A stretch of 57,552 nt of DNA from an uncultured Fidelibacterota bacterium (GTDB lineage: Bacteria > Fidelibacterota > Marinisomatia > Marinisomatales > UBA1611). A program made the translations under genes and the position numbers. Positions 9,701 through 18,460 of this stretch are shown here, in pieces. The stretch lies in the NCBI GenBank assembly GCA_902559415.1, contig CACEHW010000004.1, positions 1 to 57,552 on the forward strand, given 5' to 3'. A model generated the notes under the pieces. The model worked only from the letters and a program-made list of their open reading frames with translations, ran no database searches and was not told where the DNA came from. Position 1 is the stretch's first letter; every line of letters begins with the position of its first letter.

Positions 9701-11121
9701 TGATTAAAACTTTTCAAAATTCAATTTTGCATATATTAATAATAATTTTTATTTCGATTAACATTTCATGCACTCCTCCAAAATCTCTTTACAATATGGA
9801 AGGATCACCAAGCTTAATAAGTAAAATAAATAAAATTATTGAAGAATCTGAGATTGATTTAAACATGAGTATCCAGATTATGTCACTGGACGATAATAAG
9901 ATTATTTATGATTATAACAGTCAAAAACTTTTAATGCCCGCAAGCACAAACAAACTATATACATCTGCTGCTGCACTACATTTTTTGGGTAAAGACCACC
10001 ATTTTGAAACAAATGTTCTAAGTAATAAAAACAACCTCATTATTAAAGGTGGTGGAGATCCAGACTTAAAAATCAAACAACTCGACTCACTAGCTTTAGA
10101 AATTTCAAAAAAATATAAAACCATTGACACTCTTTTCATAGATGACTCATTCCTCGATAGCTTAAACTATGGTGAAGGCTGGATGTGGGATGAAGGTCCA
10201 TGGTGGTATGCAGCTCCAATTAGTGCGCTTTCAGTAAACGACAACTGTATTGATTTTTATGTAAGTCCTGGTAAAAAAGGTAAAATTGCTTCTGTAAATT
10301 ATTTTCCTAAAACATCTTATATTAGAATCAATAATGAGTCTTTTACCGTTCAAGATTCAGTTGCTAGCAAATTAAAAATTGATAGGGACTGGGTTTCAAA
10401 TAAAAATAATTTTTACATATATGGTGAAATTATTGATACCGCTAAAGTAGATACTTTTTATAGGAATATTTATGATCCTAGTAGCTTTACTGGGACAATA
10501 TTTAAAGAATTATTAAATCAGTACGGGGTAAAATTAAAACATGTATCACCCAATCCTAGTCAATATGATAACTATAATAATTTAGTAAAACATAAATCTA
10601 TGCCATTGCTGTTCTCAGCTAAAAATCTAATGAATGAAAGCGATAACTTAACCGCTGAGCTTTTTGTGAAATCTATCGGTGCCATGGACACCATACCAGG
10701 AACTTGGGATATAGGCATAGATAGTATCAAATCGTTTCTTGCTGAAAAAGTTCTGATTGATACATCGAATATCAGACTTGCTGATGGCTCAGGAGTCTCT
10801 CGTTATAATTTAACTAGCTCAGCTCAGTTAATTTCTTTATTAAAATGGATGTATAATAGTAAATATAAAGATGATTTTATTTCAATCCTTCCAGGAGGAG
10901 GATGGGAAGATAGTACATTAGAAAAGAGGCTAATAAATGAAGGTGGGCTTGTGAGGGCAAAAACTGGAGGGCTATCTGGCGTGCGAAACCTCGCAGGCTA
11001 CATTACCTCTAAAAGATATGGTAATGTAGCCTTTTCAATTTTAATGAATGGATACATTGATTCATCATCAAAGTATACTCGAGTTCAAGATAAAATTATA
11101 AAAACGATTATCTATGATTAA
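9700..11121 (+). CDS. dacB: D-alanyl-D-alanine carboxypeptidase / PBP4 family (peptidase S13)
   Basis: SxxK (PASTNKLYTSAAALHFLG), SxN (ALSVNDNC) and KTG (RAKTGGLSGVRNLAGY) motifs; signal peptide with ...INISCTPP lipobox. Confidence 0.9.
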   Translation: MIKTFQNSILHILIIIFISINISCTPPKSLYNMEGSPSLISKINKIIEESEIDLNMSIQIMSLDDNKIIYDYNSQKLLMPASTNKLYTSAAALHFLGKDHHFETNVLSNKNNLIIKGGGDPDLKIKQLDSLALEISKKYKTIDTLFIDDSFLDSLNYGEGWMWDEGPWWYAAPISALSVNDNCIDFYVSPGKKGKIASVNYFPKTSYIRINNESFTVQDSVASKLKIDRDWVSNKNNFYIYGEIIDTAKVDTFYRNIYDPSSFTGTIFKELLNQYGVKLKHVSPNPSQYDNYNNLVKHKSMPLLFSAKNLMNESDNLTAELFVKSIGAMDTIPGTWDIGIDSIKSFLAEKVLIDTSNIRLADGSGVSRYNLTSSAQLISLLKWMYNSKYKDDFISILPGGGWEDSTLEKRLINEGGLVRAKTGGLSGVRNLAGYITSKRYGNVAFSILMNGYIDSSSKYTRVQDKIIKTIIYD

Positions 11122-12046
11122 ACCAAAAGCGCTTCATAAAAATTCAACTATTGGCATTATAAGTCCTTCATATTGGCTTGACGATCGAGTTTTATCCTCA
11201 ACATCAAAATATTTTTCAGATTTAGGATACCGCATTGAATTTGGAAAAAGCAACAATCTAAAATGGGGGCCTTTTGCTGGTAGCCCCCAGGATAGAGCAA
11301 ATGACATTCATCGAATGTTTGAAAACTCTAGAATCGATGCTATTATGTGCGCAAGAGGTGGCTATGGCGCCAACAGAGTATTGCCACTGCTTGATTATGA
11401 TCTAATAAAAGAAAACCCCAAAATATTTATTGGGTACAGTGACATTACAGCATATCTAACATCAATCACTCAAAAAACCAAGCTAGTCACTTTTCACGGT
11501 CCAATGCTAACAACCTATAAAAATTCCTGGGTAGAATATAATTACAGTATTATGCAACGAGTTTTAGCTGGGGAAACATTCATCAAACTATTTAGCCCAA
11601 ATGGTCTTGAACCAAGGGTCTTAAAACATGGTGAGGCAACAGGCCCATTATGGGGTGGTAACATGTGCTTGCTAATGAATAGGTTAGGAACAAATGATAG
11701 TCTAAATACGGATGGAATCATTTTATTTCTAGAGGATATTGATGAGTATTTATATTCATTTGAGAGGATACTTGTCCATATGAAAGAAGCAGGTATGCTT
11801 GATAGAATTAAGGGACTTATCTTTGGAGAATTAAAAGATATAAAAGATCAAGAAATAGCATTTGAGCGAAACACCGATGAAATAATTCTGGATATTTGTG
11901 GAGATTTAGATATTCCGATTTTATCTAATTTCCCTTGCGGGCATGGTAAGTTTCAATCAACATTACCAATATCTATTAATACTGAAATTAATACAAAAAA
12001 TAAGGAAGCACCGCTTACGATAATTGATAACGCGGTTAAAAAATAG
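11114..12046 (+). CDS. LD-carboxypeptidase, peptidase S66 family (no signal peptide, probably cytosolic)
   Basis: IGIISPSYWLDD..., MCARGGYGANRVLPLLDYDLIKENPKIFIGYSDITAYL, GPLWGGNMCLL; overlaps dacB end by 8 nt. Confidence 0.9.
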   Translation: MIKPKALHKNSTIGIISPSYWLDDRVLSSTSKYFSDLGYRIEFGKSNNLKWGPFAGSPQDRANDIHRMFENSRIDAIMCARGGYGANRVLPLLDYDLIKENPKIFIGYSDITAYLTSITQKTKLVTFHGPMLTTYKNSWVEYNYSIMQRVLAGETFIKLFSPNGLEPRVLKHGEATGPLWGGNMCLLMNRLGTNDSLNTDGIILFLEDIDEYLYSFERILVHMKEAGMLDRIKGLIFGELKDIKDQEIAFERNTDEIILDICGDLDIPILSNFPCGHGKFQSTLPISINTEINTKNKEAPLTIIDNAVKK

Positions 12047-12053
12047 ACTTCAT

Positions 12054-12653
12054 ATGCTTAATTACATTTGGTTTGGACTAATATTTATATCTGTAGTTGT
12101 TGGCACAATTACGGGCAGAATCGATCAAGTCACCGAGGCTGCTATTTCTATGTCTAAAACCGCTGTGGAGATTGCAATTGGATTGATTGGGATAATGGCC
12201 CTTTGGCTTGGTATAATGAAAATTGCAGAAGAATCAGGCCTAATTAATATCATCGCGAGATTAATTCGCCCGATTACAATTAGACTTTTTCCTGATGTCC
12301 CTAGTGATCATCCTGCGATAGGATCAATAGTTTTAAATATGGCGGCAAATATGCTTGGTCTGGGAAATGCGGCTACCCCATTAGGATTAAAAGCGATGAA
12401 AGAGCTACAAAGTATAAACGAGCAAAAAGATACCGCAACAGATGCTATGTGTACATTCCTAGCGATCAATACTTCAAGCGTTCAAATTATTTTACCTGCA
12501 ACTGTAGTGGGTCTAATGGGAGCATCGTCTAGTCAAATATTTATCACAACTATATTTGCCACGACTATGTCCACAATAGCCGCAATAACATCAGTCAAAT
12601 TCTTATCTAGATTGAATAGATTTAAAATTAAACATGATAAGGACTTGAAATGA
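12054..12653 (+). CDS. spmA: Spore maturation protein A-like, nucleoside-recognition (Gate) domain membrane protein
   Basis: SpmA-like: LNYIWFGLIFISVVVGTITGR...NMAANMLGLGNAATPLGLKAMKELQ...TFLAINTSSVQIIP-type region. ORF track starts at 12024; ATG at 12054 (MLNYIWFG) just after the previous stop is more likely. Confidence 0.85.
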   Translation: MLNYIWFGLIFISVVVGTITGRIDQVTEAAISMSKTAVEIAIGLIGIMALWLGIMKIAEESGLINIIARLIRPITIRLFPDVPSDHPAIGSIVLNMAANMLGLGNAATPLGLKAMKELQSINEQKDTATDAMCTFLAINTSSVQIILPATVVGLMGASSSQIFITTIFATTMSTIAAITSVKFLSRLNRFKIKHDKDLK

Positions 12654-13198
12654 CCGATAGCTTTATCATATTAACAAATCAAATCTCAAAATATATTATC
12701 CCATTTTTACTAGTTGGGATTCCATTTTATGGGTTGATAATTAAAAAAATAAAAGTCTATGAGTCATTTGTTGACGGAGCAAAGGATGGGTTTGACATTG
12801 CATTGAGGATTATTCCATACCTTGTTGCCATTCTTGTAGCAATTGGAATGTTTAGAGCATCTGGTGCAATGGAGATGTTCATCTCTCTTATTTCTCCAAT
12901 TTTAAATATTATTGGATTTCCTCCTGAGAATGTACCTCTAGCTATAATGAGACCACTCTCCGGAAGTGGGTCCCTCGGGCTATTTACGGACCTTGTAAAT
13001 GAATATGGAACGGATTCACTTTTTACAAAAATAGGTGCAACAATGTTTGGTTCTACTGAAACAACATTTTATGTTTTAGCAGTCTATTTTGGATCTGTTG
13101 GAATACGAAAATCAAGACACGCGTTAGTTGCAGGATTAATTGCTGATGCTGTAGGGGTTATTGCAGCGGTATATATTTGTAAAATTATTTTTATTTAA
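12650..13198 (+). CDS. spmB: Spore maturation protein B-like, nucleoside-recognition (Gate) domain membrane protein
   Basis: IPFYGLIIKKIKVYESFVDGAKDGFDIALRIIPYLVAILVAIGMFRASGAM...RPLSGSGSLG...GSTETTFYVLAVYFGSVGIRKSRHA; 4-nt overlap with spmA. Confidence 0.87.
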   Translation: MTDSFIILTNQISKYIIPFLLVGIPFYGLIIKKIKVYESFVDGAKDGFDIALRIIPYLVAILVAIGMFRASGAMEMFISLISPILNIIGFPPENVPLAIMRPLSGSGSLGLFTDLVNEYGTDSLFTKIGATMFGSTETTFYVLAVYFGSVGIRKSRHALVAGLIADAVGVIAAVYICKIIFI

Positions 13199-13209
13199 TT
13201 GTCTAAATA

Positions 13210-14580
13210 GTGACTGAATATAAAAAAAATCTAGGCATTAAAGAATCCACCTCAATTGTTGTTAGTAGGATTATTGGCTCTGGAATTTTTCGTACTCCCG
13301 CTCCAATTATGGCGCTGGTGGGATGCACTTCTCTGTTTGGCTTAGTCTGGGTTCTTGGAGGAATTATTACCATCTTCGGAGCTGTTGTTTATGCAGAACT
13401 TACAGCGATGATCCCAAAATCTGGAGGCCCTTATGTTTTTTTAAAGGAGGCCTACGGGCCTTATATTGCTTTTTTGAGAGGATGGGCAATGTTTTTTGTT
13501 TCAGAAACAGCTTCAATTGTAGCAGTTTCTCTTGTTTTCACCGAATTTATAAATGCTATTTTTCAAATCATCACAGGTACTCCATTCGGCATTTTCCCTA
13601 CATTTGTATTATCACTTTTTACAATATGGCTTTTAACGATAATTAATCTTTTTGGGGTGAGCTTAAGCGGGAAGTTTCAGGTTGTTTTTGGTGTTACTAA
13701 GATAGCAGCTGTAGGAGCGATTATTGGAATTACATTAACTGGGTTCTCGACTGGCAATGTAAGCAATTTTACAAATCCATTTTGGCCAGAAAGTTTTGGT
13801 TGGCCAACTATACTCGCAATTGGAGCAGCGTTAAGATACTCATTCTTTGCTTTTAGTGGCTGGGAAGGTGCTACATATATGGCTGAAGAAGTAAAAGACC
13901 CTGGGAAGACTCTTCCCTTATCTCTTTTCTTAGGTATAGCTGGTATCATGATTTTATATATTGGAGCAAATGTTGGTTATTTATATCAGTTAGATGTTGA
14001 CACAATTAAACAAAATAAATGGGTCGCGACAAAGGCAGTTGAGGTTGTTTTGGGAGCTACAGGAGGAATACTTATTTCTATAGCTGTAGCAATTAATGCT
14101 TTTGGAAATATTAGTACCCAGATCCTTTGCAAAGGTAGGTCTTGGCATGCTATGTCTAGAGATGGATTATTTTTTGATAGCTTTAAAAAGCTTCATCCCG
14201 TTTATGCTACGCCAAATAATGCACTAATCGGTCAAGGTGCTTGGGCTTCTGTTCTACTAATTGGTGCAGTATTATCAAATTATTTTCAGTCTGGAAGTGC
14301 TGGAAATAATATGTACGAAACCGTAATTGATTTTTTTTCAGCTACCAGCACGATATTTAATCTTTTAACTTTCGGCTCTATATATGTACTAAGAAAAAAA
14401 TATCCAAATCGGGCAAGACCATACAAGGCTTTTCTATATCCGACTAGTATGGTTGTGGTATTAGTGCTATATACCTCTTTCCTTATCCTAACACTTATTA
14501 CAGCTCCTTTACCATCAATCTTAGGTATCGGACTGACTGCAACTGGAACAATTTATTACATAAGGAAAGTTCGTAAATAA
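13210..14580 (+). CDS. APC-family amino acid permease
   Basis: STSIVVSRIIGSGIFRTPAPIMALVG; GGPYVFLKEAYGP; about 12 hydrophobic segments; GTG start. Confidence 0.9.
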   Translation: MTEYKKNLGIKESTSIVVSRIIGSGIFRTPAPIMALVGCTSLFGLVWVLGGIITIFGAVVYAELTAMIPKSGGPYVFLKEAYGPYIAFLRGWAMFFVSETASIVAVSLVFTEFINAIFQIITGTPFGIFPTFVLSLFTIWLLTIINLFGVSLSGKFQVVFGVTKIAAVGAIIGITLTGFSTGNVSNFTNPFWPESFGWPTILAIGAALRYSFFAFSGWEGATYMAEEVKDPGKTLPLSLFLGIAGIMILYIGANVGYLYQLDVDTIKQNKWVATKAVEVVLGATGGILISIAVAINAFGNISTQILCKGRSWHAMSRDGLFFDSFKKLHPVYATPNNALIGQGAWASVLLIGAVLSNYFQSGSAGNNMYETVIDFFSATSTIFNLLTFGSIYVLRKKYPNRARPYKAFLYPTSMVVVLVLYTSFLILTLITAPLPSILGIGLTATGTIYYIRKVRK

Positions 14581-14583
14581 AGT

Positions 14584-14958
14584 TTATTGTAGTGAGAAAG
14601 AGTCTGCGTAAAGTTTATTTTTTTTCACCTTCCCTTTTACATTTGCTATTCTAACTACATTACAAAATCCATCTTTGGCATGAGAATCTACATGAGCATC
14701 GATATCAACATTTGCAACTTTCAAGATATCTTTACCAATTTTTACAGATAAGCCACAGGTTCTATCATTAGTATCAAAATTACACATACCGCATGAGGCA
14801 AATGTTTTGCCATCAACTTTACCGTTAGACGGAACCACTTCAATAAACGCCTTCGATGTTCTATTTTTATCAGCAGCGCAAGAACCACAACCTGCATTTA
14901 ATTGGTTATATGAAAAAACAGTGAAAAGTAGAATTATAGATACATATTTGATTTTCAT
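14584..14958 (-). CDS. Small secreted Cys-rich protein, DUF6370-like
   Basis: Signal peptide, then FASCGMCNFDTNDRTCGLSVKIGKDILKVANVDIDAHVDSHAKDGFCNVVRIANVKGKV, resembling DUF6370 (xSCGxCxF...CxLxVxI...HxxxHAxDGFCNxxR). Confidence 0.6.
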   Translation of the reverse strand: MKIKYVSIILLFTVFSYNQLNAGCGSCAADKNRTSKAFIEVVPSNGKVDGKTFASCGMCNFDTNDRTCGLSVKIGKDILKVANVDIDAHVDSHAKDGFCNVVRIANVKGKVKKNKLYADSFSLQ

Positions 14959-14961
14959 AAT

Positions 14962-15162
14962 TTAACTCCTTTTGTTCGGGTCTTGATATTGCTTAGCTAA
15001 TCTTAATTTTGATTGACGCTTTAGCACTACGTAGTTTATAGAAATAATAGTCAACATGATAGCATATTTATAATGTTCGAAATGAGTTCCAGATCCTACA
15101 ATAAATGATAAAACCTCAAAAATAATAATTGATATAATAAAATAATTTATACGCTTAAGCAT
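14962..15162 (-). CDS. Small hypothetical membrane protein
   Basis: 66-aa ORF with two hydrophobic helices, tightly packed between same-strand neighbours. Confidence 0.5.
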   Translation of the reverse strand: MLKRINYFIISIIIFEVLSFIVGSGTHFEHYKYAIMLTIISINYVVLKRQSKLRLAKQYQDPNKRS

Positions 15163-15176
15163 AACTTATGTACTCC

Positions 15177-15650
15177 TTATTTAGAAATTGTTAGAATACT
15201 CTCATTTAATGAGGTACTGTAAGATGTAAGCCTAGCAGAGGGAGGACCAGCAGCGACGCTACCAGATGTATTAAAGCTACCGCCATGCCCAGAACTACAA
15301 ACAGCTAGACCTTGACTATTAAATGCATTAACAGAATAAGAGGAATGTGTACATCTTCTTGAGAATGCTTTTATATTATTATCAGATGATCTGATCAAAA
15401 GTAATCCTAAAGAGTCAATACTATTAGGAGGTAATGCAGAAGTACCTCCAATAGATTCTAAATTTTGATGCGGAGCTTGCGAGATATCAATAGAAAATTG
15501 AATATCATTATCACCATCATTATTATCATCATCTACATTCTGTTCGTAGGCTTTATTATCTTCACAGCTCTGTAACAGACTTAATGACGAAACACCAACA
15601 CAAGCGCATGCTAGACTACAAGTATTTTTTATAAAATCTCTTCTATTCAT
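15177..15650 (-). CDS. Rieske-domain-like Tat lipoprotein with non-canonical ligand spacing
   Basis: MNRRDFIKNTCSLACACVGVSSLSLLQSC (twin-Arg plus lipobox); CTHSSYSVNAFNSQGLAVCSSGHGGSFNTSGSVAAGPPSARLTSY aligns with the Rieske region. Likely start is the ATG at 15650, not 15677. Confidence 0.75.
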   Translation of the reverse strand: MNRRDFIKNTCSLACACVGVSSLSLLQSCEDNKAYEQNVDDDNNDGDNDIQFSIDISQAPHQNLESIGGTSALPPNSIDSLGLLLIRSSDNNIKAFSRRCTHSSYSVNAFNSQGLAVCSSGHGGSFNTSGSVAAGPPSARLTSYSTSLNESILTISK

Positions 15651-15695
15651 GTTATAAAGTAGTACATAAAATAACAAAAAATCAAAACAATTAAC

Positions 15696-15854
15696 TCAAA
15701 TACGCTCAAAACGCTTTTTATATCTTATGCTAGAACAACGCTTAGAGCAATACTTTACAAAATCCCAATTTAGTCTCCATTTTTTTCTCCAAGTAAACGG
15801 GCGCTCACAGACTATGCAAACCTTAGATAAACGATTTAACTGAGTGTTGTGCAT
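15696..15854 (-). CDS. DUF2256 domain protein (52 aa, zinc-finger-like)
   Basis: Absent from ORF track. Reverse strand reads [52 protein letters not shown], the CxxCxRPFxWRKKWxxxWxxVKYCSxRC signature. Confidence 0.88.
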   Translation of the reverse strand: MHNTQLNRLSKVCIVCERPFTWRKKWRLNWDFVKYCSKRCSSIRYKKRFERI

Positions 15855-15868
15855 TGGAATGTGATATC

Positions 15869-16306
15869 CTAATTCCAGCTGTATGTTTTGTATAATATCT
15901 TTCGTAAAAAAATAGGGAAAACTAGAATTGGTGAAACAAAAAACATTACAAACCTGTTTGCACCAATAAAATGAATATCATCCACTATTTTTATATCTTC
16001 ACCTTCCCTTATAATCTCATGAGTATGCTCCCATTTTGTTAATCCAAAAGGTAAAACTGTGCCGAGATCTTTAAATGAAAACGAAGAATCACTTTGTTTA
16101 TTTTCTCCATGCGTAACTACAAAATTTTTCCATCCAAAAAACCAAAATTTCATGTGTGCTTTAGCGCCGTCATAAGTACCATCCCATCTGATAATTTTTA
16201 CAGGTTGCAAAGTAATTAGATACTTTAAAAACTTAATATCATTAAATGTTTTGTTAGCCTGACTTAGACTAACGTTTTTAATTATAACAGTCTGTTTGTA
16301 ATTCAT
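15869..16306 (-). CDS. SRPBCC-fold (ligand-binding) protein
   Basis: [30 protein letters not shown]...[21 protein letters not shown]...[13 protein letters not shown], an SRPBCC-like pattern; lies in the photolyase-like cluster. Confidence 0.6.
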   Translation of the reverse strand: MNYKQTVIIKNVSLSQANKTFNDIKFLKYLITLQPVKIIRWDGTYDGAKAHMKFWFFGWKNFVVTHGENKQSDSSFSFKDLGTVLPFGLTKWEHTHEIIREGEDIKIVDDIHFIGANRFVMFFVSPILVFPIFLRKILYKTYSWN

Positions 16307-16317
16307 AATTACCTTAG

Positions 16318-16737
16318 TTATTTATTTAAACTATTCAAAATAGAAGGGTCTTCTACTACTTTATCTATAAATAGTATATCTCCTGATATAAAGTCATAAT
16401 CTTTTAAAGTAGATAAATCGACCCATTTTATGTCATCATGCACGTTCATTTTAACTTCTCCACCATAAGAATTAATTTCAAAGAAAGAAATGTCATACAG
16501 TGTGTTTTTGTATTTATGGACATATTGCATAACTTTTTGTTTTACTGAGGCATCTATACCTAGCTCTTCTTTTAATTCTCTTATTACAGCGTTCTTATCT
16601 GATTCTTCTAATTCTATCTTGCCACCTGGAAACTCCCATAATCCACCACCTTGGTCTCTCTTTGAACGTAATCCAATTAAAATTTTATTATCTTTAATAA
16701 TAATGCCCGAGGCGACTGGAATAACAGGGAATTTCAT
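16318..16737 (-). CDS. NUDIX hydrolase, MutT-like (8-oxo-dGTP diphosphatase-type)
   Basis: Nudix box GGKIELEESDKNAVIRELKEELGI; MutT-like ILIGLRSKRDQGGGLWEFPGGK. Start reassigned to the ATG at 16737 (MKFPVIPVASGIIIKDNK), immediately after the upstream stop. Confidence 0.9.
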   Translation of the reverse strand: MKFPVIPVASGIIIKDNKILIGLRSKRDQGGGLWEFPGGKIELEESDKNAVIRELKEELGIDASVKQKVMQYVHKYKNTLYDISFFEINSYGGEVKMNVHDDIKWVDLSTLKDYDFISGDILFIDKVVEDPSILNSLNK

Positions 16738-16738
16738 T

Positions 16739-17950
16739 CTAAGATGTTCCAAAAAGTGGAGTTTCCCAATAAAAAGAAACAATATTTTTAATTTTTTTCT
16801 TTAACTTAAAAAAGCCTTTATCTGCATGTTCCCAAAATGAAATGTCCCAATCATGGTAATAATAAAAGATTTTTACATCTAATTTGTTGAAAGTAGATGG
16901 AATTAATTTTTCATACTTCCCAATAGTTGGGGCAATTATCTCTATCTCATTAATGCTGTTTTCTAAGATCCACTTTTCAATTGTACTTGGATTTTGCCAG
17001 TTAAATGTTGTCACCTTACTACTAATATTATTTTTACAGTATTCGATTGCTTGTTTCAAAGCTTCATCCGACAACAATTTTACATTATTACTCTGATTAA
17101 ATGTATTGTATGATTCAGACTGAATTAATACATGATGATTTTTTTTAACATTCTCAAATGAAAGGTCTTCCTCGATAACGATGTAGCCCTTTTTGCTACT
17201 AGATGACAAAATACTCTCTCTGTCTTTGTAGCTTGGCTCATAAAATACATATTCATCTACTAGGTTATCTTGTAACTTAAATTGCTCAGGAAATTTGTAT
17301 CGACTCCCAGTAAAACGATCAATATTTTCTTGGTAAGTAATGTACTTTTTCCCCATGGTCTGTAGCCCAGCTACCCACCTCCAAGAAAGAGTATTAGAAG
17401 CAGGATCCGCATCAATTAAATTTTGATAAAAAAATTCAGCACCGAGCTGCCAAGGCAATTTAAAATAGAAGATCCAAATACTTGCAAACCACATTCTAGT
17501 ATGATTATGCAAATATCCAAATTCCAATAGGTCTTTAACCCAATCATCAAAACACTCTAGGCCAGTCTTTCCTGTTACGGCATTAACATAATTGCTATTA
17601 TTTTTTTTATCATCCAGACTACTTAAATCAGATAAATAATCATACCAGACTTTCGGCCTGTGCTCGAGCCACCCTTTCCAATAAGTTCTCCAACAAATTT
17701 CATCTATATATTTTTCTACTTGCCCATATGAAAATTGGTTAGACACTCTGGCAATGATTTTCCTTTCTGTTAAAATTCTTCTTGATAACGCTGGTGAAAG
17801 AGCACTGACATAATTTTTTTTGTAACTACCAAGGTCAAAGTTTCTCTTACTTTTATAATGTAATAGTTTATCACTTATAAATTTGTCTAATAGAAAGAGT
17901 GACCCATTATGATTAACAATGTCGCCAAAATATTTTCGTTCAAACTTCAT
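16739..17950 (-). CDS. Photolyase/cryptochrome-like FAD-binding domain protein lacking the N-terminal antenna domain
   Basis: IDEICWRTYWKGWLEHRPKVW...GKTGLECFDDWVKDLLEFGYLHNHTRMWFASIWIFYFKLPWQLGAEFFYQNLIDADPASNTLSWRWVAGLQTMGKKY matches the photolyase FAD-domain core; it begins at the N-terminus. Confidence 0.88.
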   Translation of the reverse strand: MKFERKYFGDIVNHNGSLFLLDKFISDKLLHYKSKRNFDLGSYKKNYVSALSPALSRRILTERKIIARVSNQFSYGQVEKYIDEICWRTYWKGWLEHRPKVWYDYLSDLSSLDDKKNNSNYVNAVTGKTGLECFDDWVKDLLEFGYLHNHTRMWFASIWIFYFKLPWQLGAEFFYQNLIDADPASNTLSWRWVAGLQTMGKKYITYQENIDRFTGSRYKFPEQFKLQDNLVDEYVFYEPSYKDRESILSSSSKKGYIVIEEDLSFENVKKNHHVLIQSESYNTFNQSNNVKLLSDEALKQAIEYCKNNISSKVTTFNWQNPSTIEKWILENSINEIEIIAPTIGKYEKLIPSTFNKLDVKIFYYYHDWDISFWEHADKGFFKLKKKIKNIVSFYWETPLFGTS

Positions 17951-17981
17951 AATAATATTTTAGCTATTTACAGAAATAGGT

Positions 17982-18356
17982 TTAAATAACCTTACTTTTA
18001 TTACTATTTTTTTTCATTAGGCTATTGATAATAAATGCTTCAAGTATATGAGTTAGAAACCAGAAAAATGTCAAAAGAGGAACAAATATTCTAAAATCTA
18101 ATTCAACATAGGCTACACCAAACCATGTTATAAACACCATACCCACCGTTTTGGAAACAAAGCTGATAGCAGAAAAGCCAACTCCATACATATTCCCTTG
18201 ATTCTTTGTGATAAAGTATCCAATTGCAAGATGTATAAAATTCAGTATAATGGGCGCTAAAACACCTAATAAAAAATAGAGCATATGTGATTTATATTTT
18301 AAATAAGAAAACTTTTTTTCGATAACAGGGCTATTAAAATAACAAATAATGCTCAT
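17982..18356 (-). CDS. Small hypothetical membrane protein
   Basis: Several hydrophobic segments (LYFLLGVLAPIILNFIHLAIGYFI...VGMVFITWFGVAYV...FVPLLTFFWFLTHILEAFII); 32 nt upstream of the photolyase-like gene, same strand. Confidence 0.55.
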   Translation of the reverse strand: MSIICYFNSPVIEKKFSYLKYKSHMLYFLLGVLAPIILNFIHLAIGYFITKNQGNMYGVGFSAISFVSKTVGMVFITWFGVAYVELDFRIFVPLLTFFWFLTHILEAFIINSLMKKNSNKSKVI

Positions 18357-18409
18357 AGTAATTATGATTTTAAAAAATTAGTTTTCAAGAGCTACAGTAC
18401 TAAGGGAGG

Positions 18410-18441
18410 GGTGCTGGGTGAAACTAAATGCACCCAGCACC
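18410..18441. repeat. Perfect 11-bp inverted repeat (stem-loop) downstream of the DUF4397 gene
   Basis: GGTGCTGGGTG (18410-18420), 10-nt spacer, CACCCAGCACC (18431-18441); no clear T-tract on either side, so not called a terminator. Confidence 0.7.
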
Positions 18442-18460
18442 ATTTCATGACGTTGAAAGA

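Noticed and set aside
12054-13198. SpmA/SpmB as evidence of sporulation
   Set aside because: SpmA/B homologues are widespread in non-sporulating Gram-negative bacteria and no other sporulation gene is present.
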